Positions 16,239 to 24,432 of a stretch of DNA of 64,000 bases are shown piece after piece; the first letter of the stretch is position 1, and the number at the start of each line of letters is the position of its first letter. Made by a program: the position numbers and the translations under genes. Source of the DNA: CBDCKN01 sp965219035. GTDB taxonomy: Bacteria > Gemmatimonadota > Gemmatimonadetes > Longimicrobiales > Gaopeijiaceae. Under the pieces are notes generated by a model. The model was not told the origin of the DNA, searched no databases, and saw only the letters and a list, made by a program, of their open reading frames with translations. The stretch is from assembly GCA_965219035.1 (NCBI GenBank), contig CBDCMR010000004.1:682001-746000 (forward strand), written 5' to 3'.

Positions 16239-16940
16239 ATGCAGGATCGTTACGTCGGAGACGTGGGAGATTTCGTGAAGTACGCACTCCTGAGGGCGAT
16301 CCGAGGAACGAAGCGTCTCGGTGTCGCTTGGTACCTGCATCCCAACGCTGGACCCGCCGGTGACGGAAGGCACACTGCCTACCTTCAAGATCCGGACGAG
16401 TGGCGGCACCTTGACGCTGAGTTATTCGACGCGCTGAGGAAGCTGACCGCCGACCGGCGGTCCGTCGCGAACATCCAGCAGTCCTGCATTCTTGGCGATG
16501 CTGCCTTTGCCGACGATCGCCTCGTAGTTGCCGGAGTGAAGGCCCGCGAACGCCAGCGATGGCGGCACCAGTGGTTCGACCGGATCAAGCGTCAACTCGC
16601 CGACTGCGATCTCGTCTTCGCCGACCCCGACAACGGCCTCGTGCCGGACGACCGCTTCAGGCCTGGGATAAAGGTGAATGCGAAGCGGATTCCACTCGCC
16701 GAAGCGATGGCACTAGCAGAAGGACGAACCGCCGTGATCTACCACCACAACACCCGACGCCCAGGCGGCCATCTCGACGAGATCCGGTGGTTGAAGAACC
16801 AGCTCCCGGGCGGCACGATGGCCTACTACTGGCGCCGCGTGAGCAACCGGACGTTCTTCGTCATCAATCCGGACGACGAAATCCGGTGGCGACTTCTTGA
16901 GTTCGTGAACCGGTGGGGCGATCGGGGACAGTTGGTGTGA
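16239..16940 (+). CDS. Island cargo protein of unknown function (RYVGDVGDF... family)
   Basis: A 233-residue soluble protein. ATG 16239 has AGGAG nine bases upstream. It opens with MQDRYVGDVGDFVKYALLRAI, then LGVAWYLHP, DGRHTAYL, LFDALRKL, RRSVANIQ, LVFADPDNGL (residues 125-134), VIYHHNTRRPGG (167-177), and ends in a Trp/Phe-rich segment. I recall proteins with this same series of motifs scattered through bacterial accessory regions, but no established function. The N-terminal pattern and the DPDNG strand loosely resemble the YAGN..D and DPPY motifs of Rossmann methyltransferases such as RlmJ, so a nucleotide- or SAM-using fold is possible. The gene is intact and is bracketed by palindromic elements E1 and E2. 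Confidence 0.7.
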   Translation: MQDRYVGDVGDFVKYALLRAIRGTKRLGVAWYLHPNAGPAGDGRHTAYLQDPDEWRHLDAELFDALRKLTADRRSVANIQQSCILGDAAFADDRLVVAGVKARERQRWRHQWFDRIKRQLADCDLVFADPDNGLVPDDRFRPGIKVNAKRIPLAEAMALAEGRTAVIYHHNTRRPGGHLDEIRWLKNQLPGGTMAYYWRRVSNRTFFVINPDDEIRWRLLEFVNRWGDRGQLV

Positions 16941-17010
16941 CCCCTGTCCGCGGCCGCTTCGACACCACCCCAAAGGGTCAGCGCTCAAGAGCCTTCCCGC
17001 CAGGGACTGA

Positions 17011-17113
17011 TGGAAAGGGAGCGACCCCCCGGCGGAGGGTGGCATGGACGTGCACATGCGCACCCTCCCTGATGCCGATCTAGGCATCCCAAAAGGGGGG
17101 GTCGCTCCCTTCT
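17011..17113. repeat. Palindromic element E2 (outer arms plus two inner hairpins)
   Basis: AAGGGAGCGACCCCCC (17015-17030) pairs perfectly with its complement at 17096-17111. Inside are GGAGGGTG/CACCCTCC (17034-17041 with 17061-17068), extended by GCATG/CATGC, and GATGCC-gatcta-GGCATC (17071-17088). The architecture equals that of E1, but the inner hairpin sequences differ while remaining base-paired. The element begins 71 bases after the cargo gene stop and is in the same orientation as E1. Confidence 0.8.
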
Positions 17114-17381
17114 TCGGCCGAAAGCTCCGGAGCGGCGTCGCAGCTCCGGCGGCCGTGCCGTAACTGTAAGACAGGCAGCCACATACGGAAGCGCTGGCGC
17201 GCACATGGAAATGACGTTTCGGTGCACATGCACCCCGATGTCTGATGTGCACTCGCCGATCAGCATCGACCCTAGCCGATCGGCGTTCAAAATCCGCCTC
17301 CAGGGAGCCGTCTCGTGCGCCGTGTCGTTGAGGCCGTCGATCATTGTTCCGGCGCTCGAGAATCGGTGGAGGTCCTTGTGG
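17114..17381. other. Non-coding stretch after E2
   Basis: No gene is recognised. Frames on both strands are interrupted. Confidence 0.35.
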
Positions 17382-17537
17382 CCATCTTAACGTACTGTTG
17401 GTGCCAGGAGCCATTGGGAAGACAATCCTCAGTTCGATGAACCTGTCCGTCAAGCTGGATTCCTGCCGTTTCGAGTTCACCCAGCGCTCGATGCTGACAT
17501 CTAGGGTCGACTTGAGCTGCCGGGCCTCTCGCCGCAT
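17382..17537 (-). pseudogene. Possible fragment of a HEPN-type protein
   Basis: About 40 residues on the reverse strand, REARQLKSTLDVSIERWV then NSKRQESSLTDRFIELRIVF, resemble a segment of ApeA-like HEPN proteins (usual form ...AIDRW..S....SLADRFIDLRIALEALYL). After RIVF the similarity ends and the remaining frame is low-complexity. There is no proper start upstream and no downstream continuation in another frame. If real, it is a small relic of a former accessory, possibly defence-related, gene. The call rests on motif memory only. Confidence 0.3.
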
Positions 17538-17676
17538 ACCACAGATTTCCCATGCTCCTTCTAGCAGTTTCCTGTGTTAGCCGTGTCCCCACCGAGGACT
17601 CCGTCGCGTGGATCCTCCCCCGGGACCGTCTCTGGCGAATCACCAGTTCGCCGGCCCTCCAGCCAGTGTGGAAGCG

Positions 17677-19008
17677 CTACCGCCGAGGACCGGGCGCAGC
17701 GCCGACCGTGGGCGGCCCGGCTTCAGCTACTGGGAACGTCGATCGGGTGTTCCCGATCCCTGGGATGTTGGGAAGTCCCGGGCCGTGGGTCCCGGGCCGT
17801 GGGTCCCGGGCTCCATTCGCTTCCCCGGCCCTGAGCCGGTCCAGGTAGTCGGCCCAGGTCTGCATCATCACGCGTCGCTCGGGAAGAAACGCCGTGCGGT
17901 TGTATGCCCGGCCGTTGGGATCCCTGACCGCGTGTGCCAGCTGGTGCTCGATGAAGTCGGGCCGGAAGCCGAGCACCTCGTCCAAGATCGTGCGCGCCAT
18001 CGCGCGGAACCCGTGCATCGTCATCCGGTCCCTCGGGATGTCCAACGCCCGGAACGCGCTCCACAGCGTGCCGCGGCTCATCGGCAGCTCCCGGTGCGGA
18101 TGGCGGGCGTTCGGGAAGGCGTAGTGGTGGTGCCCCGTCAGAGGATGGACCTCGCGAAGGATCGCCACCGTCTGACGCGCCAGGGGCACGACGTGCGGCG
18201 TGCCGGTCTTCGTCACCGTGTAGCGCCACTCGGCCCCCTCGAGGTCGATGCCGGCCCACTCCGCCGTCACCAACTCGCCGAGGCGCACGAACACCAGCGG
18301 TGCAAGACGGAGCGCGCAACGTACGGGAAGCGTTCCGGAGTAGCCGTCCAACTGCCGGAGCAACGGACCGACCTCCTTCGGATCCGTGATCGCCGCGAAG
18401 TGCTTCGTCCTGACGGGCGGTAGCGCCCCGCGCAGGTCCCACGATACGTCCCGCTCGGCCCGGCCCGTCGCCACCGCGTAGCGAAGCACCCGCCCGCAGG
18501 TCTGGAGGACGTTGTGCGCCGTCCTCAGGTGGCCGCGCTTCTCGACGCGGCGGACCACGGCCAGCAGATCCGGTGCCGTGAGTTCCGCGACCGGCCTCGC
18601 GCCGACGTAGGGGAAGACATCCCGCACAAGCTCGCTCTCGAGCCGCCGGGCGTAAGCCGTGGACCAGTTGGGCGAGTGTTTGGCCAGCCATTCGGCGGCT
18701 ACCGCCTCGAAGCTGTTCCTGGCCCACTGCCGCTTCGACTGCTTCTGGGCCTTCCGGTAGGCGCTCGGGTCGATGTCGCGGGCCAGAAGCTTGCGGGCCT
18801 CGTCCCTCCGCCGCCGGGCGAGCTTCAGCGAGACCTCGGGATAGATCCCCATGGAGATCCGCTTCTCCTTCTCGGCGAAGCGGTACTTGAAGCGCCAAGC
18901 TTTGGTGCCGCGCGGGGCGATTTCGAGGTACAGGCCCCGGCTGTCGTAGATCTTGCGGGGCTTGTCGCGGGGCTTGGCCTTCCGGATGGCGGTGTCGGTC
19001 AGCGGCAT
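17677..19008 (-). CDS. P4-type tyrosine site-specific integrase
   Basis: A 443-residue recombinase. Residues 1 to about 90 are the Arm-DNA-binding domain (MPLTDTAIRKAKPRDKPRKIYDSRGLYLEI...), about 95-190 the core-binding SAM-like domain, and about 205-400 the catalytic domain. The catalytic residues are visible: Arg in FVRLGEL, His-Arg in MHGFRAMART, His in EHQLAH and the nucleophilic Tyr in RAYNRTAF. It drives integration and excision of the 14.5-19.1 kb island together with the AlpA-type protein. The C-terminal tail of about 35 residues is extra. It is encoded partly by two 14-bp tandem repeats at 17777-17804 and is probably unimportant for catalysis. ATG 19008 is the natural start of the family. 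Confidence 0.93.
   Translation of the reverse strand: MPLTDTAIRKAKPRDKPRKIYDSRGLYLEIAPRGTKAWRFKYRFAEKEKRISMGIYPEVSLKLARRRRDEARKLLARDIDPSAYRKAQKQSKRQWARNSFEAVAAEWLAKHSPNWSTAYARRLESELVRDVFPYVGARPVAELTAPDLLAVVRRVEKRGHLRTAHNVLQTCGRVLRYAVATGRAERDVSWDLRGALPPVRTKHFAAITDPKEVGPLLRQLDGYSGTLPVRCALRLAPLVFVRLGELVTAEWAGIDLEGAEWRYTVTKTGTPHVVPLARQTVAILREVHPLTGHHHYAFPNARHPHRELPMSRGTLWSAFRALDIPRDRMTMHGFRAMARTILDEVLGFRPDFIEHQLAHAVRDPNGRAYNRTAFLPERRVMMQTWADYLDRLRAGEANGARDPRPGTHGPGLPNIPGIGNTRSTFPVAEAGPPTVGAAPGPRR
17777..17804. repeat. Two 14-bp tandem repeats in the integrase 3' end
   Basis: CCCGGGCCGTGGGT occurs twice in tandem and is followed by another CCCGGG. Since 14 is not a multiple of three, gain or loss of a unit would change the integrase C-terminal frame. 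Confidence 0.7.
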
Positions 19009-19158
19009 GTCGGGGCATCGGTTGACGGTAACAGAGATATGCCCCGGAATAATGCCCCATAATCGTTCCGGCTGTCAAGGGGTGCGACGGGGTCTCTCCA
19101 GAGTATATAAATCTCCTAAACCATTATATACCAACGCCTATCTGGATATTACGGAACG
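19009..19158. other. Region upstream of integrase: promoter and likely attachment side
   Basis: The segment 19100-19130 (AGTATATAAATCTCCT, ATTATATACC) is markedly AT-rich against the GC-rich surroundings. P4-type islands usually have the integrase reading inward from the attachment site, so the crossover point should lie in or just beyond this stretch. No exact direct repeat with the 14.49 kb edge was found by eye. Confidence 0.4.
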
Positions 19159-19629
19159 TCATCGGACAGTTAATCGATACAAAACAGCAACCTGTCGAAC
19201 ACGGCGCTCCAGCAGGCGTAGGTCGCGGCAGCGCTGACGCAGGGCCGGATCCATGAGGAGCAGCCAACGGGCCGTAGCCGTAGCCGAGCCCTGATCCACA
19301 CTGCGTCCCAGTGAGCGCAGGGTCTCGGCCAGTCGAGCCCGGACCGGAGAGGAGGGTCTGGGGCGTGGGCGGAGGCCGAGGACCGAGAGGTCGGGGATCC
19401 ACGCCCGGACTTCCGCATACATCGCCCCACGGCTGCGCCAAGGCCCGACGCGTGGGTCCAGCACCCGAAAGAGGTCCGGGCGGGTCCTGAGCTCGCGGAG
19501 CACGGCTTCCGTGCCACCCGTCGTTGTGACGGTTTCCCGCTCCAGGGCTTCGACCAGGCTCGCCAGGGGCAGCGCCGGAGATGAGGAGCGCCAGAGAATC
19601 TCCTGGGCGTGCTCTGAAGTGGTCTTCAC
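19159..19629 (-). CDS. Conserved hypothetical protein
   Basis: A 156-residue protein from ATG 19629. The first half contains LASLVEALERE and GGTEAVLRELRTRPDLFRVLDPRVGPWR, which looks like a small winged-helix-type domain (a HARE-HTH-like pattern, where a helix-turn reads 'PDLFRVLDP'). The second half is basic and helical. The C-terminal residues (LYRLTVR) run into the AT-rich island edge, so the last few codons could be altered by the integration. The function is unknown. It is divergent from the yqeY remnant. Confidence 0.5.
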   Translation of the reverse strand: MKTTSEHAQEILWRSSSPALPLASLVEALERETVTTTGGTEAVLRELRTRPDLFRVLDPRVGPWRSRGAMYAEVRAWIPDLSVLGLRPRPRPSSPVRARLAETLRSLGRSVDQGSATATARWLLLMDPALRQRCRDLRLLERRVRQVAVLYRLTVR

Positions 19630-19772
19630 GGGGCCTTTCGTCGTGCGATAGATCCGGCCGACATCAAATGATTAGCATAGGCTTCAGGGCAGGAAAATAG
19701 CTAGAAGGGACGCGAGTTTCCCGGATGGGGGTCGCGTTGACCCCCTTTGGAGGTTCGGGTAGTTTCAGCCCC

Positions 19773-20211
19773 ATGTCGACGGATCTCAAACAACATGTCC
19801 AGAGTGACCTAATAGAAGCCCGAAAGGCTCGGGAGCGGCTCCGAACCGTGGTACTCACGACGCTCCTGTCGGAGGTCAGGAACCGCGAGATCGAGGAGCA
19901 CGGTGAGCTTAACGACGAGGGTGTTCAGGCCGTCGTCACCAGGGCCGTCAAGCAGCGCTGTGACTCTTCCGAGCAGATGAGAGCCGGCGGGCGTCCCGAG
20001 CTGGCTGACAAGGAAGACGCCGAGGCCGAGATTCTTCAGGTCTTATCTCCCACCACCACTCACCGAGGCGGAGGTGCGAGTCATGGTGCAAAGTGCCATC
20101 GCCGGAGGAACCGACCAGACGGGTGCCCTCATGGGGCAGATCATGCCTCGGATCCGGGCACGCTTCGACGGCAAGGAGGCCAACCGCATCGTTCGGGAGG
20201 AGCTGGGGTGA
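19773..20211 (+). pseudogene. GatB/YqeY-domain protein, frameshifted
   Basis: ATG 19773 opens a YqeY protein (MSTDLKQHVQSDLIEARKARE, ...LTTLLSEVRNREIE, then EDAEAEILQ). At 20040-20045 (GTC TTA) the frame is lost. Removing one T at about 20043 restores YLPPPLTEAEV, then ALMGQIMPRIRARFDGKEANRIVREEL up to TGA 20211, which is the complete family C-terminus. As written, translation runs on in the wrong frame to 20261, overlapping the start of mutS2. YqeY proteins bind tRNA or amidotransferase partners and are not essential. It is either a recent pseudogene or an assembly or sequencing error. The site is not a known slippery heptamer, so programmed shifting is unlikely. Confidence 0.85.
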
Positions 20212-20257
20212 GAGGCAGGCCGCTCCCCCGGGGGCCGACAGCATGGGGTCCGGCGGT

Positions 20258-22615
20258 ATGAGCGAGCATGCCCTTTCCGTTCTGGACTTTCCGCAGGCTC
20301 TGGAGCTGGTGGCGGGCTACGCCTCCTCCGAAGCCGGCAAAGAGGCGGTCCTCTCGCTGCGGCCGCGCACGGATGGGGAGTGGCTGGAGCTCGAGCTCGG
20401 CCGTGTCGCTGAGACCGGAGCGTTCGTCGAATCCCTTTCCCCGTGGGCACCGCCCACGATCCCCGCTTGTGCCGAAGCCCTCGCGCGCTTGGGGGTGGAT
20501 GGGGCCGTGCTCGAAGGCCTGGAGCTTCACGGGCTGGGAGTCCTGCTGGCGTCGTCCGGGGAGCTCTCCCTTCCGTTGGCTGCCGACCGGGAGATCTTTC
20601 CAGAGCTCGGCTTCCTGGGAGATCGGCTCCATACCGACCCGCCGACGGTCGCCCGCGTCGAAAAGACCGTCGACGCTTCCGGCGAGGTGTTGGATACCGC
20701 CAGCTCCGAGCTGAAAAAAATCCGCAGCCGCCTTCGGAGCGCACACTCGAAGATCGTCCGGAAGCTAGAAGCCTTCGTCCGCGATCTGCCCGAGCGGTAC
20801 ACGGTCGCCGACGCATCCATCGGCGTCCGGGAGGGCCGGTACGTAGTCCCTATCCGCCGGGAGGGGAAGAAGGAAGTGGGCGGGATCGTCCACGACGAAT
20901 CGCACACGGGCGGTACCCTGTTCGTCGAGCCACCCGTGGCTCTGGCCCTCACCAACGAGCTGAGGGGCCTCGAGCGGGAGGAGGCCCGTGAGGTCCATCG
21001 GGTTCTCACGGAGGTCACCCAGCTTCTGCGTCCGAGCCGGGACGCCCTCACCGGCAGCCTCGACGCGCTCGTGGAGTTCGACTCCTTGTACGCGAGGGCC
21101 CGAGCCGCCCGGCAATGGGGGGCGGTGCCGCCGGCGTTCACGGAGGACGGCCAGCGGTTGGTGCTGGTCCGAGGAAGGCATCCCCTACTCCTCTCCACAT
21201 CCGACGGAGAGGTCGTGCCGTTCCACCTGACGCTCGATCCGGGAGAGCATGTGCTCGTGGTTTCCGGGCCCAACACCGGTGGCAAGAGTGTCTTCCTGAA
21301 GGCGGTAGGTCTCATCGCGGCCCTGGCACAGAGCGGCGTCATCCCACCCGTGGACGAGGGCACCTGCCTGCCGATCTTCCGCTCTTTCTTCGCCGACATC
21401 GGAGACGAGCAGTCCATCGCTGAGAGCTTGTCGACGTTCTCGGCCCATCTGGCGAACTGGAAGGAGGTGGCGGAGCAGGCGGACCGGGGTTCTCTCGTGC
21501 TGTTGGACGAGATGGGGACGGGGACGGATCCCACCGAAGGCGCTGCCCTCTCCATAGCGCTGCTGGGGCATCTGGTACAGCGTGGTGCCATGGCCATCGT
21601 CACCTCTCATCTGGGAGCCCTCAAGCGACTCGACACCAAGGGGAGCGGGATCGTCAACGCGTCGCTGCAGTTCGATCCGGATCGCATGGAGCCCACTTAT
21701 GAGCTGGTGAAGGGCCGGCCGGGCCGCAGCTACGGCATCGCCATCGCCCGCCGGCTGGGCCTTCCGCCTTCCCTCCTGGATCAGGCCGACGAGAACATGT
21801 GGGGCGGTGAGTCGTCCATCGAGGACCTTCTCGAGCGTTTGGAGCGAAAGGACAAGGAAGCCCGGGAGCTGGTCGCTTCGCTGGAGTGCGAGCAGAGCGT
21901 GGCGGAGAGCCTCCGAGCCGAGCTCGAAGCCCGTGAGTCCGATCTTCGCAAAGAGGAGCGCGAGGCGGAGCGGAAGGCCCGGGGCGACGCCCGGCAGCTG
22001 CTCATGGAGGCGCGGGTGGAGGTGGAGGACGCCATCCGCGAGGTCAAGGAGGCCAGGGCCACGGAGGACCTCCACGAGGTGGCGCGGAAGGCCCGCCGCA
22101 AGGTCGAGGACGCCGCGCGGCGTCAGCGCGAGCTGCGGCCCGGCGAGCTGGGCTCGTCCGGCCCCTTCGCGGTGACGTCGGGAGACCGGGTGAGGGTGCT
22201 CGACGGAGGCCCCAAGGGGGGGGTGGTGGAGGTCAGGGACGACCGCGCCGTCATCGACGCGTCCGGCATCCGGATGAAGGTGCCCCTGTCTAACCTTGAG
22301 CCCCTGGGGAGCTCGGAGACTCAGCGCGACCGGCGTTCGGCGTCGGTGTCCTGGAGCGCTCCTGCGGGTCCCGTCCGGACGGAGGTGGATCTCCGTGGCT
22401 TCCGGGTCGACGAGGTGGAGCAAGAGCTCTTCCAGGCCATGGACGAGGCCGTCCTGAACGACCTTCCGGAGCTCAGAATCATACACGGCAAGGGAACGGG
22501 AGCAGTACGGTCTCGTGTGACGGAGATTCTGGAGAGTGACGGTCGGGTCTCGGACTTCCGCCTTGGTGGGCGTACTGAAGGCGGAGCCGGCGTCACTGTG
22601 GTGAGCTTCAAGTGA
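20258..22615 (+). CDS. mutS2: Endonuclease/ATPase MutS2
   Basis: A 785-residue protein from ATG 20258 (ATG 20243 would add five residues). The core and lever domains (1 to about 320) lack the mismatch-recognition domain, as is normal for MutS2. Walker A GPNTGGKS is at about 337-344, followed by SLSTFSAHL, the Walker B segment LVLLDEMGTGTDP and the HLGALK switch. A coiled-coil clamp of about residues 520-640 is strongly charged. A KOW-like segment precedes the C-terminal Smr nuclease domain (about 708-785; VDLRGFRVDEV, IIHGKGTGAVR). MutS2 acts on branched DNA and on collided ribosomes. It overlaps dnaG by four bases (GTGA). Confidence 0.95.
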   Translation: MSEHALSVLDFPQALELVAGYASSEAGKEAVLSLRPRTDGEWLELELGRVAETGAFVESLSPWAPPTIPACAEALARLGVDGAVLEGLELHGLGVLLASSGELSLPLAADREIFPELGFLGDRLHTDPPTVARVEKTVDASGEVLDTASSELKKIRSRLRSAHSKIVRKLEAFVRDLPERYTVADASIGVREGRYVVPIRREGKKEVGGIVHDESHTGGTLFVEPPVALALTNELRGLEREEAREVHRVLTEVTQLLRPSRDALTGSLDALVEFDSLYARARAARQWGAVPPAFTEDGQRLVLVRGRHPLLLSTSDGEVVPFHLTLDPGEHVLVVSGPNTGGKSVFLKAVGLIAALAQSGVIPPVDEGTCLPIFRSFFADIGDEQSIAESLSTFSAHLANWKEVAEQADRGSLVLLDEMGTGTDPTEGAALSIALLGHLVQRGAMAIVTSHLGALKRLDTKGSGIVNASLQFDPDRMEPTYELVKGRPGRSYGIAIARRLGLPPSLLDQADENMWGGESSIEDLLERLERKDKEARELVASLECEQSVAESLRAELEARESDLRKEEREAERKARGDARQLLMEARVEVEDAIREVKEARATEDLHEVARKARRKVEDAARRQRELRPGELGSSGPFAVTSGDRVRVLDGGPKGGVVEVRDDRAVIDASGIRMKVPLSNLEPLGSSETQRDRRSASVSWSAPAGPVRTEVDLRGFRVDEVEQELFQAMDEAVLNDLPELRIIHGKGTGAVRSRVTEILESDGRVSDFRLGGRTEGGAGVTVVSFK

Positions 22616-24411
22616 TCCCCGACGATCAGGTCGAGGAAGTCCGGGCCAGGGCAGACATCGTCGAGATCATCGGCGAGATCGTTCCCCTGAAGAAGTCCGG
22701 CAAGGACTACAAGGCCTGTTGCCCGTTCCATGAAGAGAAGACCCCCAGCTTCTACGTCGTCCCGGCCAAGGGCTTCTACAAGTGTTTCGGATGCGACGAG
22801 TCGGGGGACGTCTTTTCGTTCCTGATGAAGCGCCTGGGCCTGGACTTCGTGGAGGCCGTGAAACATGCGGCCCAGCGGGCGGGTGTGGAGATCCGGGAGG
22901 TTAAGAGGGGCCATCAAGAAGAAGATCCGTTCCGCCATCTCTACGATGCGAATGCCTTTGCCCGGATGTTCTTCCAGGACTCACTGTGGGATGAGAAGCT
23001 GGGGCGGGAGGCTCGAGCCTATCTGGAGCAGCGAGGTATCGACCGGGACATCGCCGAGCGCTTCTCCCTGGGATTCGCCCCGGACGAATGGCGAGCGCTA
23101 CGCGAGGCCGCGGCCCATCACGGGATCGGCGACGAGACGCTCCTCGAGGTGGGTCTCCTGACCCAGAGCGAGAAGAGCCAGGAGCCCTACGACCGCTTTA
23201 GGGGCAGGATCACCTTCTCCATCGAAAACGTGGGCGGCAAGGTCCTGGGCTTCGGGGGCCGCGTCGTCGACTCCGGCAGGCAGGGGGCGCCCAAGTACGT
23301 GAACTCCCCGGAATCGCCCATATACCACAAGGGCGACGTGCTCTACGGGCTGAGCTGGGCGAAGAACGCCATCCGCCGCGAAGAAGCGGCTCTGGTGGTG
23401 GAGGGCTACATGGACGCCGTGTCGCTGGCCGCCGCCGGATTCGAGAATGCCGTGGCGCCACTCGGCACCGCTCTGACTCCCGAGCAGGTGGCGCTGCTTC
23501 GCCGCTACACCACGCGGGTCCACCTACTCTTCGACAGCGACTCCGCGGGTCTCAAGGCCTCGTTCAGGGCCGGGGACGTGCTGTTGGCCGCAGGACTCCA
23601 TCCCTCCGTGGTCACGCTTCCTCCGGGGGAGGACCCCGACACGGTGGTTCACAAGGAGGGAGCTGAGGGGCTGCAGGGGCACCTCGACCAAGCCGTCGAC
23701 GTCCTCGACCGCAAGCTCCAGATCCTGGAGGAGCGGGACCACTTCTCGGGAATCGAGCGGATCCGGAACGCCATCGACCGCCTCCTGCCGACCTTGCGGG
23801 CGGTTCAGGATCCGGCTCTCCGGGACATCTACGTCTCGAAGGTCTCCGATCTCACGGGGGTACGCCGTGAGACCCTTCAGGAGGAGTTGGCGAGAGTTGC
23901 TCCGCCAGCGGGCTCTCCACCTCCCGCGAGCCGGCCGAGGCCGAGGCGCATCGTCGCACCGACGGTTCCACCCATGGGCCCCGCGCGCGAGCTGCTGCTG
24001 CTCATGACCAAGGATCGGGATTGGATCGAGCGGGTGGGGGAGCACCTCACCCCCGACGACTTCGTGGACCTGGGGTATCGAGGTGCTTACGAGGCGCTCC
24101 TTGCCGATCCGGGGCTGACGCACGCGCCCCCCGGGCTGTCACCCGCCGCCACGCAGACACTGGAGGAGTTGCTGGCCGATCCGAAGGAACTCCGCCAGGC
24201 GCGACGGGTTTTCGAAGAGTCGCTGAGCAAGATCCAGGGCATGGCGTTGCAGGAGAGGCTCGACGAAGTCGATCGTCTCATGCACAATACGACAGACCCG
24301 GAGCGACGTACCGAGCTCCTGGCCGAGAAGGCCCGCCTCGGTGGGCAGCGCCGCGAGCTTGGACTCGATTGGTCGTCCGCGGCCCGCAGGACCCTGAAGA
24401 GCAACAGCTAG
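22612..24411 (+). CDS. dnaG: DNA primase
   Basis: A 599-residue protein starting at GTG 22612 within the mutS2 stop. It has the CHC2 zinc finger (Cys37, His40, Cys58, Cys61), the primase catalytic core with SLGFAPDEW and FRGRITFSIENVGGKVLGFGGR, and the Toprim motifs VVEGYMDAVSL and LLFDSDSAGLKA that bind metal for primer synthesis. The C-terminal helicase-binding region (about 450-599) is present but low in similarity, as usual. It makes RNA primers at the fork with DnaB. There is no rpsU or rpoD neighbour as in enterobacteria; instead it lies between mutS2 and a zinc-ribbon protein. Confidence 0.96.
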   Translation: MIPDDQVEEVRARADIVEIIGEIVPLKKSGKDYKACCPFHEEKTPSFYVVPAKGFYKCFGCDESGDVFSFLMKRLGLDFVEAVKHAAQRAGVEIREVKRGHQEEDPFRHLYDANAFARMFFQDSLWDEKLGREARAYLEQRGIDRDIAERFSLGFAPDEWRALREAAAHHGIGDETLLEVGLLTQSEKSQEPYDRFRGRITFSIENVGGKVLGFGGRVVDSGRQGAPKYVNSPESPIYHKGDVLYGLSWAKNAIRREEAALVVEGYMDAVSLAAAGFENAVAPLGTALTPEQVALLRRYTTRVHLLFDSDSAGLKASFRAGDVLLAAGLHPSVVTLPPGEDPDTVVHKEGAEGLQGHLDQAVDVLDRKLQILEERDHFSGIERIRNAIDRLLPTLRAVQDPALRDIYVSKVSDLTGVRRETLQEELARVAPPAGSPPPASRPRPRRIVAPTVPPMGPARELLLLMTKDRDWIERVGEHLTPDDFVDLGYRGAYEALLADPGLTHAPPGLSPAATQTLEELLADPKELRQARRVFEESLSKIQGMALQERLDEVDRLMHNTTDPERRTELLAEKARLGGQRRELGLDWSSAARRTLKSNS

Positions 24412-24432
24412 GCACACAATACAAGAGCACTC

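Noticed and set aside
20036..20050. Programmed frameshift in yqeY
   Set aside because: The site (CAG GTC TTA TCT) is not a known slippery sequence and no stimulatory structure is evident; mutation or read error is simpler.
20527..21603. Long reverse frame inside mutS2
   Set aside because: Ser/Arg-rich shadow of a high-GC gene; the forward frame has all MutS2 motifs.
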